64,000 bases of DNA from Pleomorphomonas oryzae DSM 16300 (GTDB lineage Bacteria; Pseudomonadota; Alphaproteobacteria; Rhizobiales; Pleomorphomonadaceae), in the NCBI RefSeq assembly GCF_000422965.1, contig NZ_AUHB01000005.1, positions 1-64,000 of the forward strand, in the 5' to 3' direction. Under the pieces are notes generated by a model that was not told where the DNA came from, ran no database searches, and was given only the letters and a program-made list of their open reading frames with translations. The position numbers and the translations under genes are program-made. Below are positions 44,597-53,758 of this stretch, one piece after another; the stretch's first letter is position 1; each line of letters opens with the position of its first letter.

Positions 44597-45996
44597 GCCG
44601 AGGCCCTGATATCGGGACGATAGTCGATAAGGTTGCGCGCAACGGAGCTGGCCTGCGGTGCCAGACGCCCTTCGCCATCGAGCAGCCCCATGCGGTAAAG
44701 CCAGGCTTCGAATTCCGGAGCCGGCGGCCGACCGAAGGAATGCCGCAAACTGACGATGTCATGGTAGCTGAGCGACTGGTAGTTCAGCATGACGTCGTCG
44801 GCGCCGGGCACGGCGATCAGGAAATTGACGCCGGCCGAGGCGAGCAGGAACATCAGGTTGTCCATGTCGTCCTGATCGGCTTCGGCGTGATTGGTATAGC
44901 AGACGTCGACGCCCATCGGCACGCCAAGCAGCTTGCCGCAGAAATGATCCTCGAGCCCGGCGCGGATGATCTGCTTGGCGTCGTAGAGGTATTCCGGCCC
45001 GATGAAGCCGACCACGGTATTGACGATCAGCGGCTTCAGGTGGCGGGCGACGGCATAGGCACGCGCCTCGATGGTCTGCTCATCGACGCCGTGGTGGGCG
45101 TCGGCGGAAAGTGCCGAGCCCTGACCGGTTTCGAGATACATGACATTGTCGCCGACGGTGCCCCGCTTCAGGCTGAGCGCCGCCTCGCGCCCCTCGCGGA
45201 GGACCTGGAGATCGACGCCAAAGCCACGGTTGGCCGCTTCCGTGCCGGCGATCGACTGGAATACCAAATCGAGCGGCGCACCGGCCTCCACCGCCTTGAT
45301 CGACGTCGTCACATGGGTCAGCACGCAGGACTGCATGGGGATATCGAAGCGCTGGCGCAGGCGGTCGAACAATTCCATCAACTGCATGCAGGCTTCGAGG
45401 TTGTCGCCGGCCGGGTTGATGCCGATCACAGCATCGCCGACACCGTAGGTCAGTCCGTCCAGCGTCGAGCCGGCAACACCCTCCGGATCGTCGGTCGGAT
45501 GGTTGGGCTGCAGGCGGCTGGAAAGGCGTCCCTTGAGGCCGATCGTGGTTCGGAAGCCGGTCACCACGCTGGTTTTGGCGGCAGCGACGATCAGGTCGTG
45601 GTTGCGCATGATCTTGGAGACGGCGGCGACCATCTCCGGCGTCAGGCCGGGTGCCAGCTTGGAAAGCTCGGCGGTGGTGCATTCGTAGGAGAGCAGCCAG
45701 TCGCGAAATTGACCGACCGTCATATGGGCGACCGGCGAAAAGGCTTGGGCATCGTGGCTGTCGAGGATCAGCCGGGTGACCTCATCCGCCTCGTAGGGGA
45801 TCAGAGGCTCCTCAAGGAACGTGCGGAGCGGGACGTCGGCCAAGAGATAGCGGGCGGCGATCCGACGCTCATTGGTGTCGGCTCCGATGCCGGCCAGCCG
45901 ATCGCCGGATTTTTCCGGCGAGGCGGCGGCCATCAGGGCCTTGAGATCATCGAAAACATGGCGCTGGCGGCCGAGGAGGATGGCATAGCTGGGCAT
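44593..45996 (-). CDS. eutB: Ethanolamine ammonia-lyase large subunit
   Basis: A 467-residue EutB, the catalytic TIM-barrel subunit that converts ethanolamine to acetaldehyde and ammonia with adenosylcobalamin. It aligns along its whole length with enteric EutB: RLQPNHPTDDPEG, YGVGDAVIGINPAGDN, CVLTHVTT, FQSIAGTEAANRGFGVDL, YLETGQGSALSADAHHGVDEQTIEARAYAVARH and NTVVGFIGPEYLYDAKQIIRAGLEDHFCGKLLGVPMGVDVCYTNHAEADQ. The start at 45996 fits the family N-terminus; an ATG 24 bases earlier is possible. I saw no cobalamin riboswitch upstream. Confidence 0.96.
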   Translation of the reverse strand: MPSYAILLGRQRHVFDDLKALMAAASPEKSGDRLAGIGADTNERRIAARYLLADVPLRTFLEEPLIPYEADEVTRLILDSHDAQAFSPVAHMTVGQFRDWLLSYECTTAELSKLAPGLTPEMVAAVSKIMRNHDLIVAAAKTSVVTGFRTTIGLKGRLSSRLQPNHPTDDPEGVAGSTLDGLTYGVGDAVIGINPAGDNLEACMQLMELFDRLRQRFDIPMQSCVLTHVTTSIKAVEAGAPLDLVFQSIAGTEAANRGFGVDLQVLREGREAALSLKRGTVGDNVMYLETGQGSALSADAHHGVDEQTIEARAYAVARHLKPLIVNTVVGFIGPEYLYDAKQIIRAGLEDHFCGKLLGVPMGVDVCYTNHAEADQDDMDNLMFLLASAGVNFLIAVPGADDVMLNYQSLSYHDIVSLRHSFGRPPAPEFEAWLYRMGLLDGEGRLAPQASSVARNLIDYRPDIRASA

Positions 45997-46252
45997 GCCG
46001 GACAGTCTACCATCGCCCATGAATTGGCCAAGGCGTTTTGTTGGGCAGGTGCCGCCTCGGCCGCAATCACCTATGGACTGTTACCGACGCGTCGCCGGTC
46101 GTTTGATGAACAATCGGTAAGGTCTGTTTTTGAACACGATTTTGCCAAGAATCCGATATCCCTGCTTGCCCGCCTGTGGTAGCTGCGGCCGTCAGAGGGT
46201 CCGGCGCCGCAAGGCACCCCGGATGGACTTTACGAACGCTGGAGGAAAAGGC

Positions 46253-46993
46253 ATGCAACTCGTTCAGGCCACCGGCCTGGTGAAGACGTTTTCGAAGCTG
46301 CGCGCCGTGGACGGCGTCAGCCTCGAGGTGAGCCGTGGCGAGGTCGTAGGCTTTCTCGGTCCCAACGGCGCCGGCAAGTCGACGACGATGAAGATGCTGA
46401 CCGGTTTTCTGGAGCCGGATGCCGGCACCGCCTCGATCGCCGGTCATGACGTCTTCGCAGATCCCATCGCCGCCCGCCGCCATCTTGGCTATCTTCCGGA
46501 AGGCGCCCCTGCTTATGGCGACATGACGGTTGCCGATTTCCTTGCCTTTGTCGGCCGCATGCGCGGCCTCATCAATAGCACGCTCAATGAGCGCCTCGCC
46601 GAGATGGTGGAGCGGGTCAATCTCGCAGCCGTCTGGAACCGACCGATCGATGCGCTCTCCAAGGGCTTCAAGCGCCGCGTCGGCATCGCTCAGGCATTGA
46701 TCCACGATCCGGAAGTGCTGATCCTCGACGAGCCGACCGATGGCCTCGACCCCAACCAGAAGCACGACATGCGTGAGCTGATTGCGGCCATCGCGCCGGG
46801 CAAGGCGATCGTCATCTCGACGCATATTCTCGAGGAAGTCGAGGCGATCTGCAGCCGCGTCGTCATTATCGCCGAAGGCAAGGTGGTCGCCGATGCGACG
46901 CCGTCCGCTCTTCTCGACGCCGCCGCCGTCGATGGCCAGCGACCGACGCTCGAAGTCGTGTTCCGCTCCATCACCGGCAGCAAGGCCGCCTGA
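46253..46993 (+). CDS. ABC-2 exporter ATP-binding protein (GldA-like)
   Basis: A 246-residue ATPase. Walker A GPNGAGKST, Q-loop YLPEGAPAYGDMTV, signature region [35 protein letters not shown] (LSKGF replaces LSGGQ, as in GldA/NatA-like proteins), H-loop ISTHILEEVE. GGAGGAAAAGGC precedes the start at 46253, deciding against the longer frame. First gene of a four-gene unit with an ABC-2 permease, a GldG-like protein and a DUF4340 protein. It energises an export or envelope-remodelling complex of unknown substrate. Confidence 0.93.
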   Translation: MQLVQATGLVKTFSKLRAVDGVSLEVSRGEVVGFLGPNGAGKSTTMKMLTGFLEPDAGTASIAGHDVFADPIAARRHLGYLPEGAPAYGDMTVADFLAFVGRMRGLINSTLNERLAEMVERVNLAAVWNRPIDALSKGFKRRVGIAQALIHDPEVLILDEPTDGLDPNQKHDMRELIAAIAPGKAIVISTHILEEVEAICSRVVIIAEGKVVADATPSALLDAAAVDGQRPTLEVVFRSITGSKAA

Positions 46994-47022
46994 CGCCGCT
47001 TCCCTTCCGGAGACGATCCGAG

Positions 47023-47769
47023 ATGAAAACCTCTTTCCGCACCATTGCTCTGGTGTTCGGCCGCGAGTTCCGCGCCTATTTCGCGACGCCGCTCGCCGCC
47101 GTGTTTCTTCTGGTGTTTCTCGCCCTGTCGGCGGGCCTTGCCTTTTTCGCCGGCGGCTTCTTCGAGCGCGGGCAGGCCGACCTCGGCCCGTTCTTTGCCT
47201 GGCACCCCTGGCTGTTTCTCATCCTGATGCCGGCGATCGGCATGCGCCTTTGGGCCGATGAGCGGCGCTCCGGCGTCATCGAGCTTTTGATGACGCTGCC
47301 GGTGCGTGCCCATGAAGTGGTGATCGGCAAGTTCCTGGCCGGCTGGGCGTTCACAGCAGTGGCGCTGGTGCTCACCATGAGCTTCTGGCTGGTAACGCTC
47401 TACCTCGGCTCTCCGGACAATGGCATCGTCATCGCGAGCTATATCGGCTCCTTCCTGATGGCCGGTGCTTTCCTGGCCATTTCCGCCTGCATCTCGGCGA
47501 TGACCAAGAACCAGGTGATCGCCTTCATCCTGGCGGCCATCGTGTCGTTCCTGCTGGTGATGTCCGGCACCAACTTGGTGCTGGCCGCCCTGCGCGGCTG
47601 GGCGCCGGCCTTGATCGTCGATCTGGTGCAGTCGCTCTCCTTCATCACCAACTTCGACCGGCTGACGCGCGGTGTCCTCGAGGCGCCCGCCGTCATCCTT
47701 TTCGTATCGACAATCGTGCTCGCGCTCTGGATCAACGTCCAGGTCGTCGATGCCAAGAAAGCCGCCTGA
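47023..47769 (+). CDS. ABC-2 type permease (GldF-like)
   Basis: A 248-residue integral membrane protein with six hydrophobic segments. It begins RTIALVFGREFRAYFATPLAAVFLLVFLALSAGLAFFAGGFFERGQADLGPFF and includes WLFLILMPAIGMRLWADERRSGVIELLMTLPVRAHEVVIGKFLAGW, the ABC-2 signature (ERRSGT.E.L...P). It is 29 bases after the ATPase gene and 9 before the GldG-like gene, and is the channel subunit of the complex. Confidence 0.92.
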   Translation: MKTSFRTIALVFGREFRAYFATPLAAVFLLVFLALSAGLAFFAGGFFERGQADLGPFFAWHPWLFLILMPAIGMRLWADERRSGVIELLMTLPVRAHEVVIGKFLAGWAFTAVALVLTMSFWLVTLYLGSPDNGIVIASYIGSFLMAGAFLAISACISAMTKNQVIAFILAAIVSFLLVMSGTNLVLAALRGWAPALIVDLVQSLSFITNFDRLTRGVLEAPAVILFVSTIVLALWINVQVVDAKKAA

Positions 47770-47778
47770 GGGTCCACG

Positions 47779-49653
47779 ATGTCGAAACTCAACCGGATTC
47801 CAAAGTCCCGTCTCGTCGCCGTCGGCGCCGTTCTGGCGATCGTCCTCTATCTCGCCATCAATTCGCTGTCGGCGACGCTGTTCCGCTCGAGCCGCATCGA
47901 TCTCACCGATGGCGGCCTCTATTCGCTGTCCCACGGCACGGTGACAATGCTCGACAAGCTCGCCGAGCCGATCCACATGCGCCTGTTCATGTCGGCGAGC
48001 CTGCATGAGGCTGCCCCGGCACTGTCGGCTTACGCCTCGCGCGTCCGTGCCATGCTCGATACCTATGAGAGCCTGTCGCACGGCAAGATCACCCTCGAAG
48101 TGATCGATCCGCAGCCCTATTCGGAAGAAGAGGACCGGGCCGTCGGCCTCGGCATCAACCGGATCAGCCTCGACGGCACCTCCGACCCCATCTATTTCGG
48201 CCTCGCCGCCACCAACTCGACCAATGGCTCAGCCAATATTCCGGTGTTCACGCCCGATCGTGAAGCCTTCCTGGAGTATGACCTGACGCGCCTCGTCGCC
48301 GAACTTGGCCAGACCAAGAAGCCGGTGGTCGCGTTGCTCGATGGCCTCGGCATAGCCGGCAATCCGATGACCGGACAGGAGCCTGCCCAGATCCTGTCGA
48401 TGCTGAAGGAAACCTACAGCGTCGAGACGGTCGCTGGCGATATCGACAAGCTGCCCGACAACACGCGCGTCGTGCTGGTGGTGCAGCCGCAGAAGCTGTC
48501 CGATCGCACCCTCTATACGCTCGACCAGTGGGTGCTGTCGGGTGGCGCAACGCTGGTGTTCGCCGATCCCTTCGCGGAGACGCAGGCCGGGCCGCAGCCG
48601 GGCGTGCCAGCGGAAAACAACGCCACCGATTTCCAGAAGATGTTCGACGCCTGGGGTGTCGGCTTCGACGCCAAGAAGGCGATCGGCGATCCCGACTGGG
48701 CCATCCGCACCGTTCGCAACATCGGCGGTCGTCAGGCTGAGGTTGCCAACTATCCCTGGTTTGCCATTCATGACGATGGCTTCGATCGGGGCGATGCGGT
48801 GACCTCCAAGCTTCAAGCCGTGGTCATGACCACCGCCGGCTCCTTCACGGCCACCGGCAAGGATGTGACGCTGAAGCCGTTGATGTATGCCTCCGCCAAC
48901 GCCGGCCTTCTGCCGGCCGGTGAGGCTGCCGATCCCTATGGCGATCCGCGTGCCCTTCTCTCCAAGATCGAGAAGGCCGGCGGTCGTCCCGTGGTTGCCG
49001 CGCGCCTTGAGGGCAAACTTCATACGGCCTTCGCGGATGGCAAGCCGAAGGATTCGGCCGCCGGCGGTACGTCGGTCAAGGAAAGCGCCTCGGCGCCCAA
49101 CGTCATCCTGGTCGGCGACGCCGACATGCTGTCCGACCGCAACTGGCTGCAGAAGCAGACCGTGCTCGGCCGGCAGGTGGCGCAGGCTTTTGCCAACAAC
49201 GGCGACTTCCTGCTCAACGCTGTGGAACAGATGGCCGGCGGCGTGGCGCTCGCCGATCTCCGGAGCCGTACTGTCTCCTGGCGGCCGTTCACCCGCATCG
49301 ACGCGCTGGAGCGTGCCGCCGAGGAGAGGTTCCTCGCCAAGCAGCAGGAGCTGACGCAGCGCATCGCTGACACCGAGAAGAAGCTGAAGGATGCGTCTTC
49401 CACGGGTGAAGCCAAGGATGGCGAGCTGGTCTCCACCGATCAGGCCAAGGCGACAGAGAGCTTCAAATCTGATCTCTTGGCCGCCCGTGCCGAACTGCGC
49501 GAGGTTCAGTACAACCTCCGCGCCGACGTCGCGAGCCTCAAGAACTGGATCATGATCCTGATCATCGGCGTCGTGCCGGCGGCGGTGGCGCTGATCGCCC
49601 TCGTCTTCGCCCTGCGTCGGCCCCGGCGGCCAGTGCCGGTCCGCAAAGCCTGA
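47779..49653 (+). CDS. GldG-like ABC-type auxiliary protein
   Basis: A 624-residue protein anchored by a helix near each end (about residues 11-30 and 588-612). The extracytoplasmic middle matches the Gldg/ABC_transp_aux family: SRIDLTDGGLYSLSHGTVTMLDKLAEPIHMRLFMS, YASRVRAMLDTYESLSHGKITLEVIDPQPYSEEEDRAVGLGI, KKPVVALLDGLGIAG. VLSGGATLVFADPFAE and VILVGDADMLSDRNWL occur further on. A charged coiled-coil (AAEERFLAKQQELTQRIADTEKKLKD) precedes the last helix. Despite the name it need not relate to gliding motility; it occurs in many non-gliding proteobacteria. Confidence 0.9.
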   Translation: MSKLNRIPKSRLVAVGAVLAIVLYLAINSLSATLFRSSRIDLTDGGLYSLSHGTVTMLDKLAEPIHMRLFMSASLHEAAPALSAYASRVRAMLDTYESLSHGKITLEVIDPQPYSEEEDRAVGLGINRISLDGTSDPIYFGLAATNSTNGSANIPVFTPDREAFLEYDLTRLVAELGQTKKPVVALLDGLGIAGNPMTGQEPAQILSMLKETYSVETVAGDIDKLPDNTRVVLVVQPQKLSDRTLYTLDQWVLSGGATLVFADPFAETQAGPQPGVPAENNATDFQKMFDAWGVGFDAKKAIGDPDWAIRTVRNIGGRQAEVANYPWFAIHDDGFDRGDAVTSKLQAVVMTTAGSFTATGKDVTLKPLMYASANAGLLPAGEAADPYGDPRALLSKIEKAGGRPVVAARLEGKLHTAFADGKPKDSAAGGTSVKESASAPNVILVGDADMLSDRNWLQKQTVLGRQVAQAFANNGDFLLNAVEQMAGGVALADLRSRTVSWRPFTRIDALERAAEERFLAKQQELTQRIADTEKKLKDASSTGEAKDGELVSTDQAKATESFKSDLLAARAELREVQYNLRADVASLKNWIMILIIGVVPAAVALIALVFALRRPRRPVPVRKA

Positions 49654-49675
49654 TTCCAGCGAGGAGTTACAAACA

Positions 49676-50683
49676 ATGACGCCGAAATCGCTCATCGGCC
49701 TTGCCGTCATCACCGCCGCCGCCGTTGCGGCGGCCGTGGTGGTCGCTGGAGGAAACTCTGCCGGCAGCGCGGTCGCCGACCGGGGGCGGGCGCTGCTGCC
49801 CGACCTCGTCAAAACATCCGCCTCGGTCGATCGTCTTGCAATCACCATCGGCAAGGACACCACCACGCTGACGCGTGACGGTGATCGCTTCGTCGATACG
49901 TCGGGCTACCCGGCGCGGATCGACGAAGTGCGCAAGTTGGTGTCGTCGCTGGCGACGCTGACCATCGACGAGGACAAGACCGACAAGCCCGATCGTTATG
50001 AGGACATCGGCCTTGCCGATCCCCAGGCGGAGAAGGGTGGGGCCACCAAGGTGGCGCTCCTCGACAAGGCGGGCAAACCGGTCGCCGCCATTTATGCCGG
50101 CACCAAGGACTACACGGTGGGCGGCAGTCGCGGTGGCCAGTATGTTCGCCTCGACGGCAACCCGCAGTCCTATCTGGTGCGCGGCTCACTCGATATGCCG
50201 ACCGCTCGCGCCGACTGGTTCGATGCTCGCCTCACCGACATCAAGCCGGCGACCTTGTCCAAGGTGACCTTGACCGACGCCTCGGGCGCTACCGTCGATT
50301 TCACGCGAACGGGCGACAAGCTGCTTCCCGCCGCGCTGCCGGACGGCAAGGCACCTGATGAGGGCAAGGCCAACCGGGTGACCGCCTTCCTACAGGCCTT
50401 CGACTTCAGTGACGTCCGTAAGGAAACGCCGGCTACTATCGGCAACACGATGCGTCTGCGCTACGAGACCACCGATGGTCTCGCGGTAACCGCCACGGCA
50501 GTGCCGGCGACGAACGAAGCCGGCAAAGGCTGGATCCGGATCAAGGCCGAAGCAATCGATCCCAAGGCTACCGACGCCGCCAAGGCGATCAACGACAAGG
50601 CGGCGGGCTACGAGTTCAAGGTCAACACCATCCACACGGAGATGTTCGGCTGGACGGTGACAAGCCTTGCCAAGGAAGGCTGA
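49676..50683 (+). CDS. DUF4340 domain protein
   Basis: A 335-residue protein with an N-terminal anchor or signal (KSLIGLAVITAAAVAAAVVVAGG) and a repeated beta-rich extracytoplasmic DUF4340 region: DLVKTSASVDRLAITIGKDTTTLTRDGDRFVDTSGYPARIDEVRKLVSSLATLTIDEDKTDKPDRYEDIGL and ADWFDARLTDIKPATLSKVTLTDASGATVDFTRTGDK. DUF4340 proteins nearly always follow Gld-type ABC genes, as here. It is probably the periplasmic partner of the complex. Ends in a strong terminator. Confidence 0.88.
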   Translation: MTPKSLIGLAVITAAAVAAAVVVAGGNSAGSAVADRGRALLPDLVKTSASVDRLAITIGKDTTTLTRDGDRFVDTSGYPARIDEVRKLVSSLATLTIDEDKTDKPDRYEDIGLADPQAEKGGATKVALLDKAGKPVAAIYAGTKDYTVGGSRGGQYVRLDGNPQSYLVRGSLDMPTARADWFDARLTDIKPATLSKVTLTDASGATVDFTRTGDKLLPAALPDGKAPDEGKANRVTAFLQAFDFSDVRKETPATIGNTMRLRYETTDGLAVTATAVPATNEAGKGWIRIKAEAIDPKATDAAKAINDKAAGYEFKVNTIHTEMFGWTVTSLAKEG

Positions 50684-50705
50684 CGGCCCGTTGCCCTGGA
50701 AGGTT

Positions 50706-50744
50706 CGGCGGCCGGCGGGGAAACTCGCCGGCCGTCGTCTTTTT
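50706..50744 (+). terminator. Rho-independent terminator of the Gld-type operon
   Basis: GGCGGCCGGCG/CGCCGGCCGTC arms around GGGGAAACT, followed by TTTTT. It also lies just past the stop of the convergent histidine kinase gene. Confidence 0.8.
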
Positions 50745-50752
50745 GAGACTGT

Positions 50753-52066
50753 TTATCCGTCGATTTCCAACGTCGCCAGCAAGCCGTGAGGCGGGTTGTC
50801 GGCCAGTATGATGGAGCCGCCGTGCGCTTCGGCAACATCGCGCGCAATGGTAAGACCGAGCCCAAAGCCGGAGTTTGGCAGTGAACTGCGGGCGCTGTCG
50901 CCGCGAACAAAAGGTTCGAGCAGATGTTCACGGTCGGCGGGCGGAATCCCGGGGCCATTGTCGGCAACGGAAATGGCCAGTCGGCGATCCGACAGCTTGT
51001 TCAGAGACACCACAACCTTGTCGCCATAGCGCACAGCGTTTTCGACGAGATTGCTCACCGCCCTCAGGATGTCCCGATGGCGCACACGGGCGGCAAGCCG
51101 GCTGGGCCCTTCATAGGTAACCGCGTGCCCGAGATCGGCGAACTGATCGGCGATGGTCTGCAACAGGCTCGGCAAGTCCGTCTTGTCGAAGGGCTCGGGA
51201 CTGTCGGTGCCGGAGAGATGGACCAGCGCCACCTGGGCGAGCGCCGCCATATGATCGAGGTCGGCCAGCATCGGTTCGCGGATCGTCTCGTCTTCGATGA
51301 ACTCGGCGCGCAACCGCAGACGGGTGATCGGCGTGCGTAGATCATGGCTCACCGCAGCCAGCATGGCCGTCTTCTCAGCCATCAACTTGCCGATGCGGGC
51401 GCGCATGCGATTGAAGGCGGAAATCGTCGACCGCAGCTCGCGCGGCCCACTTTCGGGAACCAAGACCTCGGACCGCATGTCACGCAAGCGCTCGACGGCA
51501 GCCTCGAAACGCCGAAGCGGCCTTATGATGACCAGCATGGCCCAAATGACCAGCACCACTGTCGTGAGCAACAAAAAGCCAAGCACGATGGTACTTGGTC
51601 CGAAGAAGCGCGGTCCATGCGTGTTGGCCAAATTGAGCCAATAACAACTGCCGTCCGACAGGACCAGAAAGAGCGGCCCGACCAGTTCGTCACCTGGTGC
51701 CGGCTGGCCGTCGAATACCTTGCGGGCGGAGGCAGCATTTCCAAGTCGGGAGGCAAGCGGCCCGAACCTGATTTCCTCGGCGTTCGCGGGCACAGGGCCG
51801 CTGCAGGCGGCAATCGATGGAAACGTCCCTTTCAAGAGCTCAACGAGCCGTGGCCTCTCGGCCGGGCTGGCGGCGGCCAGCATGTGGGCCGTGGCACCGA
51901 TTTCTCCAGTTATCTCGCCCGGCGAGGCGGCGAAAATAGTGCGTGGATTGGATAGAAAGAAGTAAGCGGTCAGAAGCCCATGCATGGAGGCAATCGACAG
52001 CACCAGTAAGACGATGACTTGGCCTGCGACAGAGCCGAAGACCAGGCGCAGTATCCTGCCGATCAT
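50753..52066 (-). CDS. Sensor histidine kinase (EnvZ/OmpR type)
   Basis: A 437-residue membrane kinase. Two membrane helices (about residues 13-37 and 165-188) bracket a periplasmic domain of about 130 residues of unknown fold. A HAMP linker follows, then the H-box AVSHDLRTPITRLRLRAEFI, N-box NLVENAVRYG, G1 DNGPGIP and FGLGLTIARDVAEAHGG. Its ATG overlaps the stop of the response-regulator gene (ATGA at 52063-52066), so both are one unit. The signal is unknown; the neighbouring Gld-type exporter is on the opposite strand. Confidence 0.93.
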   Translation of the reverse strand: MIGRILRLVFGSVAGQVIVLLVLSIASMHGLLTAYFFLSNPRTIFAASPGEITGEIGATAHMLAAASPAERPRLVELLKGTFPSIAACSGPVPANAEEIRFGPLASRLGNAASARKVFDGQPAPGDELVGPLFLVLSDGSCYWLNLANTHGPRFFGPSTIVLGFLLLTTVVLVIWAMLVIIRPLRRFEAAVERLRDMRSEVLVPESGPRELRSTISAFNRMRARIGKLMAEKTAMLAAVSHDLRTPITRLRLRAEFIEDETIREPMLADLDHMAALAQVALVHLSGTDSPEPFDKTDLPSLLQTIADQFADLGHAVTYEGPSRLAARVRHRDILRAVSNLVENAVRYGDKVVVSLNKLSDRRLAISVADNGPGIPPADREHLLEPFVRGDSARSSLPNSGFGLGLTIARDVAEAHGGSIILADNPPHGLLATLEIDG

Positions 52067-52776
52067 GAGGCCGCCACTTCCGGGGTAAACAGATAGCCTT
52101 CCGAACGAATGGTGCGAATAAACTCCGATTTCTCGTCGTCGGGAGAGAGTTTGCGCCGGAGGCGGCTCACCAGAATGTCGATCGATCGCTCGAACGGCGC
52201 GGCGAGCCGGCCCTGGGTCAGTTCCAGAAGTTGGTCGCGGCTCAGCGTGATGCCTGCACGCTCGGCAAAGGCGACCAGCAAATCGAACTCCGCGCCGGTC
52301 AGCGTCGCCTTGGCGCCGGATGGCGTCGTCAGGCTGCGCTCGCGTGTATCGATCACCCAGCCGGCAAAACTCAGGCGGCGCGCTTCTGAACGCGTTGCCT
52401 TGGCAGCCGGCAAGCTGCTCCGCCGCAGGATGGCACGGATACGTGCCAGCAGTTCGCGCGCGCTGAAAGGCTTGGCGACATAGTCGTCGGCACCGATCTC
52501 CAGGCCGACCACGCGGTCGATCTCCTCGCCGCGCGCCGACAGGATGATGATCGGAATGGTGGACGTATTGCGCAGGCGCCGGCAAATGCTGAGCCCGTCT
52601 TCGCCCGGCAGCATGATGTCGAGTAGCACGATGTCGACGCGTGATGTCGTCAGTATACGATCCATCTCGCGGCCATCGCGTGCCACAGATACGCGGCAGT
52701 CGTTTGCCTTCAGGTAGCGCGAGACCAGCGTATTGATGTCATTGTCGTCTTCGACCAGCAGGATGTGGTTCTGCAT
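52063..52776 (-). CDS. OmpR-family response regulator
   Basis: A 237-residue two-domain regulator. The receiver has the acidic pair ED, the phospho-acceptor Asp in VDIVLLDIMLPGEDG, and KPFSARELLARI. The C-terminal winged helix reads LSFAGWVIDTRERSLTTPSGAKATLTGAEFDLLVAFAERAGITLSRDQLLELTQG and ends SIDILVSRLRRKLSPDD ... IRTIRSEGYLF, typical of OmpR/PhoB. First gene of the two-component unit. Confidence 0.95.
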   Translation of the reverse strand: MQNHILLVEDDNDINTLVSRYLKANDCRVSVARDGREMDRILTTSRVDIVLLDIMLPGEDGLSICRRLRNTSTIPIIILSARGEEIDRVVGLEIGADDYVAKPFSARELLARIRAILRRSSLPAAKATRSEARRLSFAGWVIDTRERSLTTPSGAKATLTGAEFDLLVAFAERAGITLSRDQLLELTQGRLAAPFERSIDILVSRLRRKLSPDDEKSEFIRTIRSEGYLFTPEVAAS

Positions 52777-52976
52777 GAAGAAAAGCCATTCCTATTCAAC
52801 GGCCGAGCTTTAGCATTCAGGCGGCTGGGTCCGACAGTTATTTTGTATCCATATGTTTCTTCTTGTGACCACCGAAACGCATGGTTACCGCACCCGCGTA
52901 TTGGTTACCACTCGTTAACGAGCGAAGCGCCTGGCTACTCGAATGTAATGCGTAAGACTCTAGCCCGAGGGTAAAA

Positions 52977-53528
52977 ATGACCTCGATTTCTTCGACCACT
53001 GCTTATCAATCGCCGCTCGCCCGGCTGCAGTCGACGCTCCAGTCCGACATCAGCACCGGCAGCATCAAGTCGAGCGACCAATCGGCTCTTGCCACCGCAC
53101 TTGAAAATATAGATGGGACGCTGTCGAGCAACCGCTCGAGTGCCACATCGAGCAGCAAGCCGCCGTCACGTGACGAGATGAAGGGAAAGATCGCCGATCT
53201 TATCCAGCAGCAGGTCAGCGCTGGCACGCTGACTTCCGATCAGGCCACTGAACTGGCTCAGGTTTTCGACGACACCTTCTCCAAGGGCAAGGGCACTCAA
53301 AGTGCCGGCGGGCCGCAGGGTGCTGGCGGGCCGCCTCCCGGTCCGCCGCCCGAGGAAGGTCAGTCGACGGAAGCCACGGACGACAGTTCGTCGTCCAGCA
53401 CGTCGATTACCGACATCCTGAAGCAGCTCCAGGATGCTCTGACCGAAAGTAGCCAGACCTCCTACAGCGCCAACGGCACCTCAAGTTCGTCGAGCAGCAC
53501 CAGCTATCTCTTCGATCTGGTCGCCTGA
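52977..53528 (+). CDS. Low-complexity Ser/Gly/Pro-rich protein, unknown function
   Basis: A 183-residue protein without signal peptide or membrane helix. It begins MTSISSTTAYQSPLARLQSTLQSDISTGSIKSSDQSALATALENIDGTL. Two helical segments with an EF-hand-like rhythm, one around residues 33-45 and one around 63-95 (MKGKIADLIQQQVSAGTLTSDQATELAQVFDDTF), flank serine stretches. A Gly/Pro linker and a third helical stretch (ITDILKQLQDALTESS) follow. Similar proteins occur in Hyphomicrobiales but I know no function. A hairpin follows. The composition suggests a secreted or disordered protein. Confidence 0.7.
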   Translation: MTSISSTTAYQSPLARLQSTLQSDISTGSIKSSDQSALATALENIDGTLSSNRSSATSSSKPPSRDEMKGKIADLIQQQVSAGTLTSDQATELAQVFDDTFSKGKGTQSAGGPQGAGGPPPGPPPEEGQSTEATDDSSSSSTSITDILKQLQDALTESSQTSYSANGTSSSSSSTSYLFDLVA

Positions 53529-53550
53529 AAAAATAATTGATCGCAGACCG

Positions 53551-53580
53551 AACGGCGGAGCTTTGCTCCGCCGTTTGCGT
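53551..53580 (+). terminator. Hairpin terminator of the Ser/Gly/Pro-rich gene
   Basis: Perfect 11-base arms AACGGCGGAGC/GCTCCGCCGTT with a TTT loop, 22 bases past the stop. The T-run after it is weak (TGCGTTGAT). Confidence 0.6.
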
Positions 53581-53758
53581 TGATATGGACAAGTCATGCC
53601 ATGGCATGGCGGCCGCGCGAAAAAAGCGCTCTTCGCTACGAAAGCACTAGTGCTATCCAAGTACTTGTGCGCAATCTTGAACACGGCGTACCAACTGGCC
53701 GGCGAGGGCCGTTGGAACGCCAGGTGCCGTGCTTGTTTTGTCCCCGGAGAATCGCCTG

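Noticed and set aside
44740-46182. A 480-codon plus-strand frame
   Set aside because: Antisense to eutB along its whole length.
45997-46252. Possible cobalamin riboswitch upstream of eutB
   Set aside because: I looked for a B12-box and its usual hairpins in the 256-base spacer and saw none.
46690-48081. A 463-codon minus-strand frame
   Set aside because: Antisense to the Gld-type ATPase and permease genes; very rich in Arg, His and Gln with no family features.
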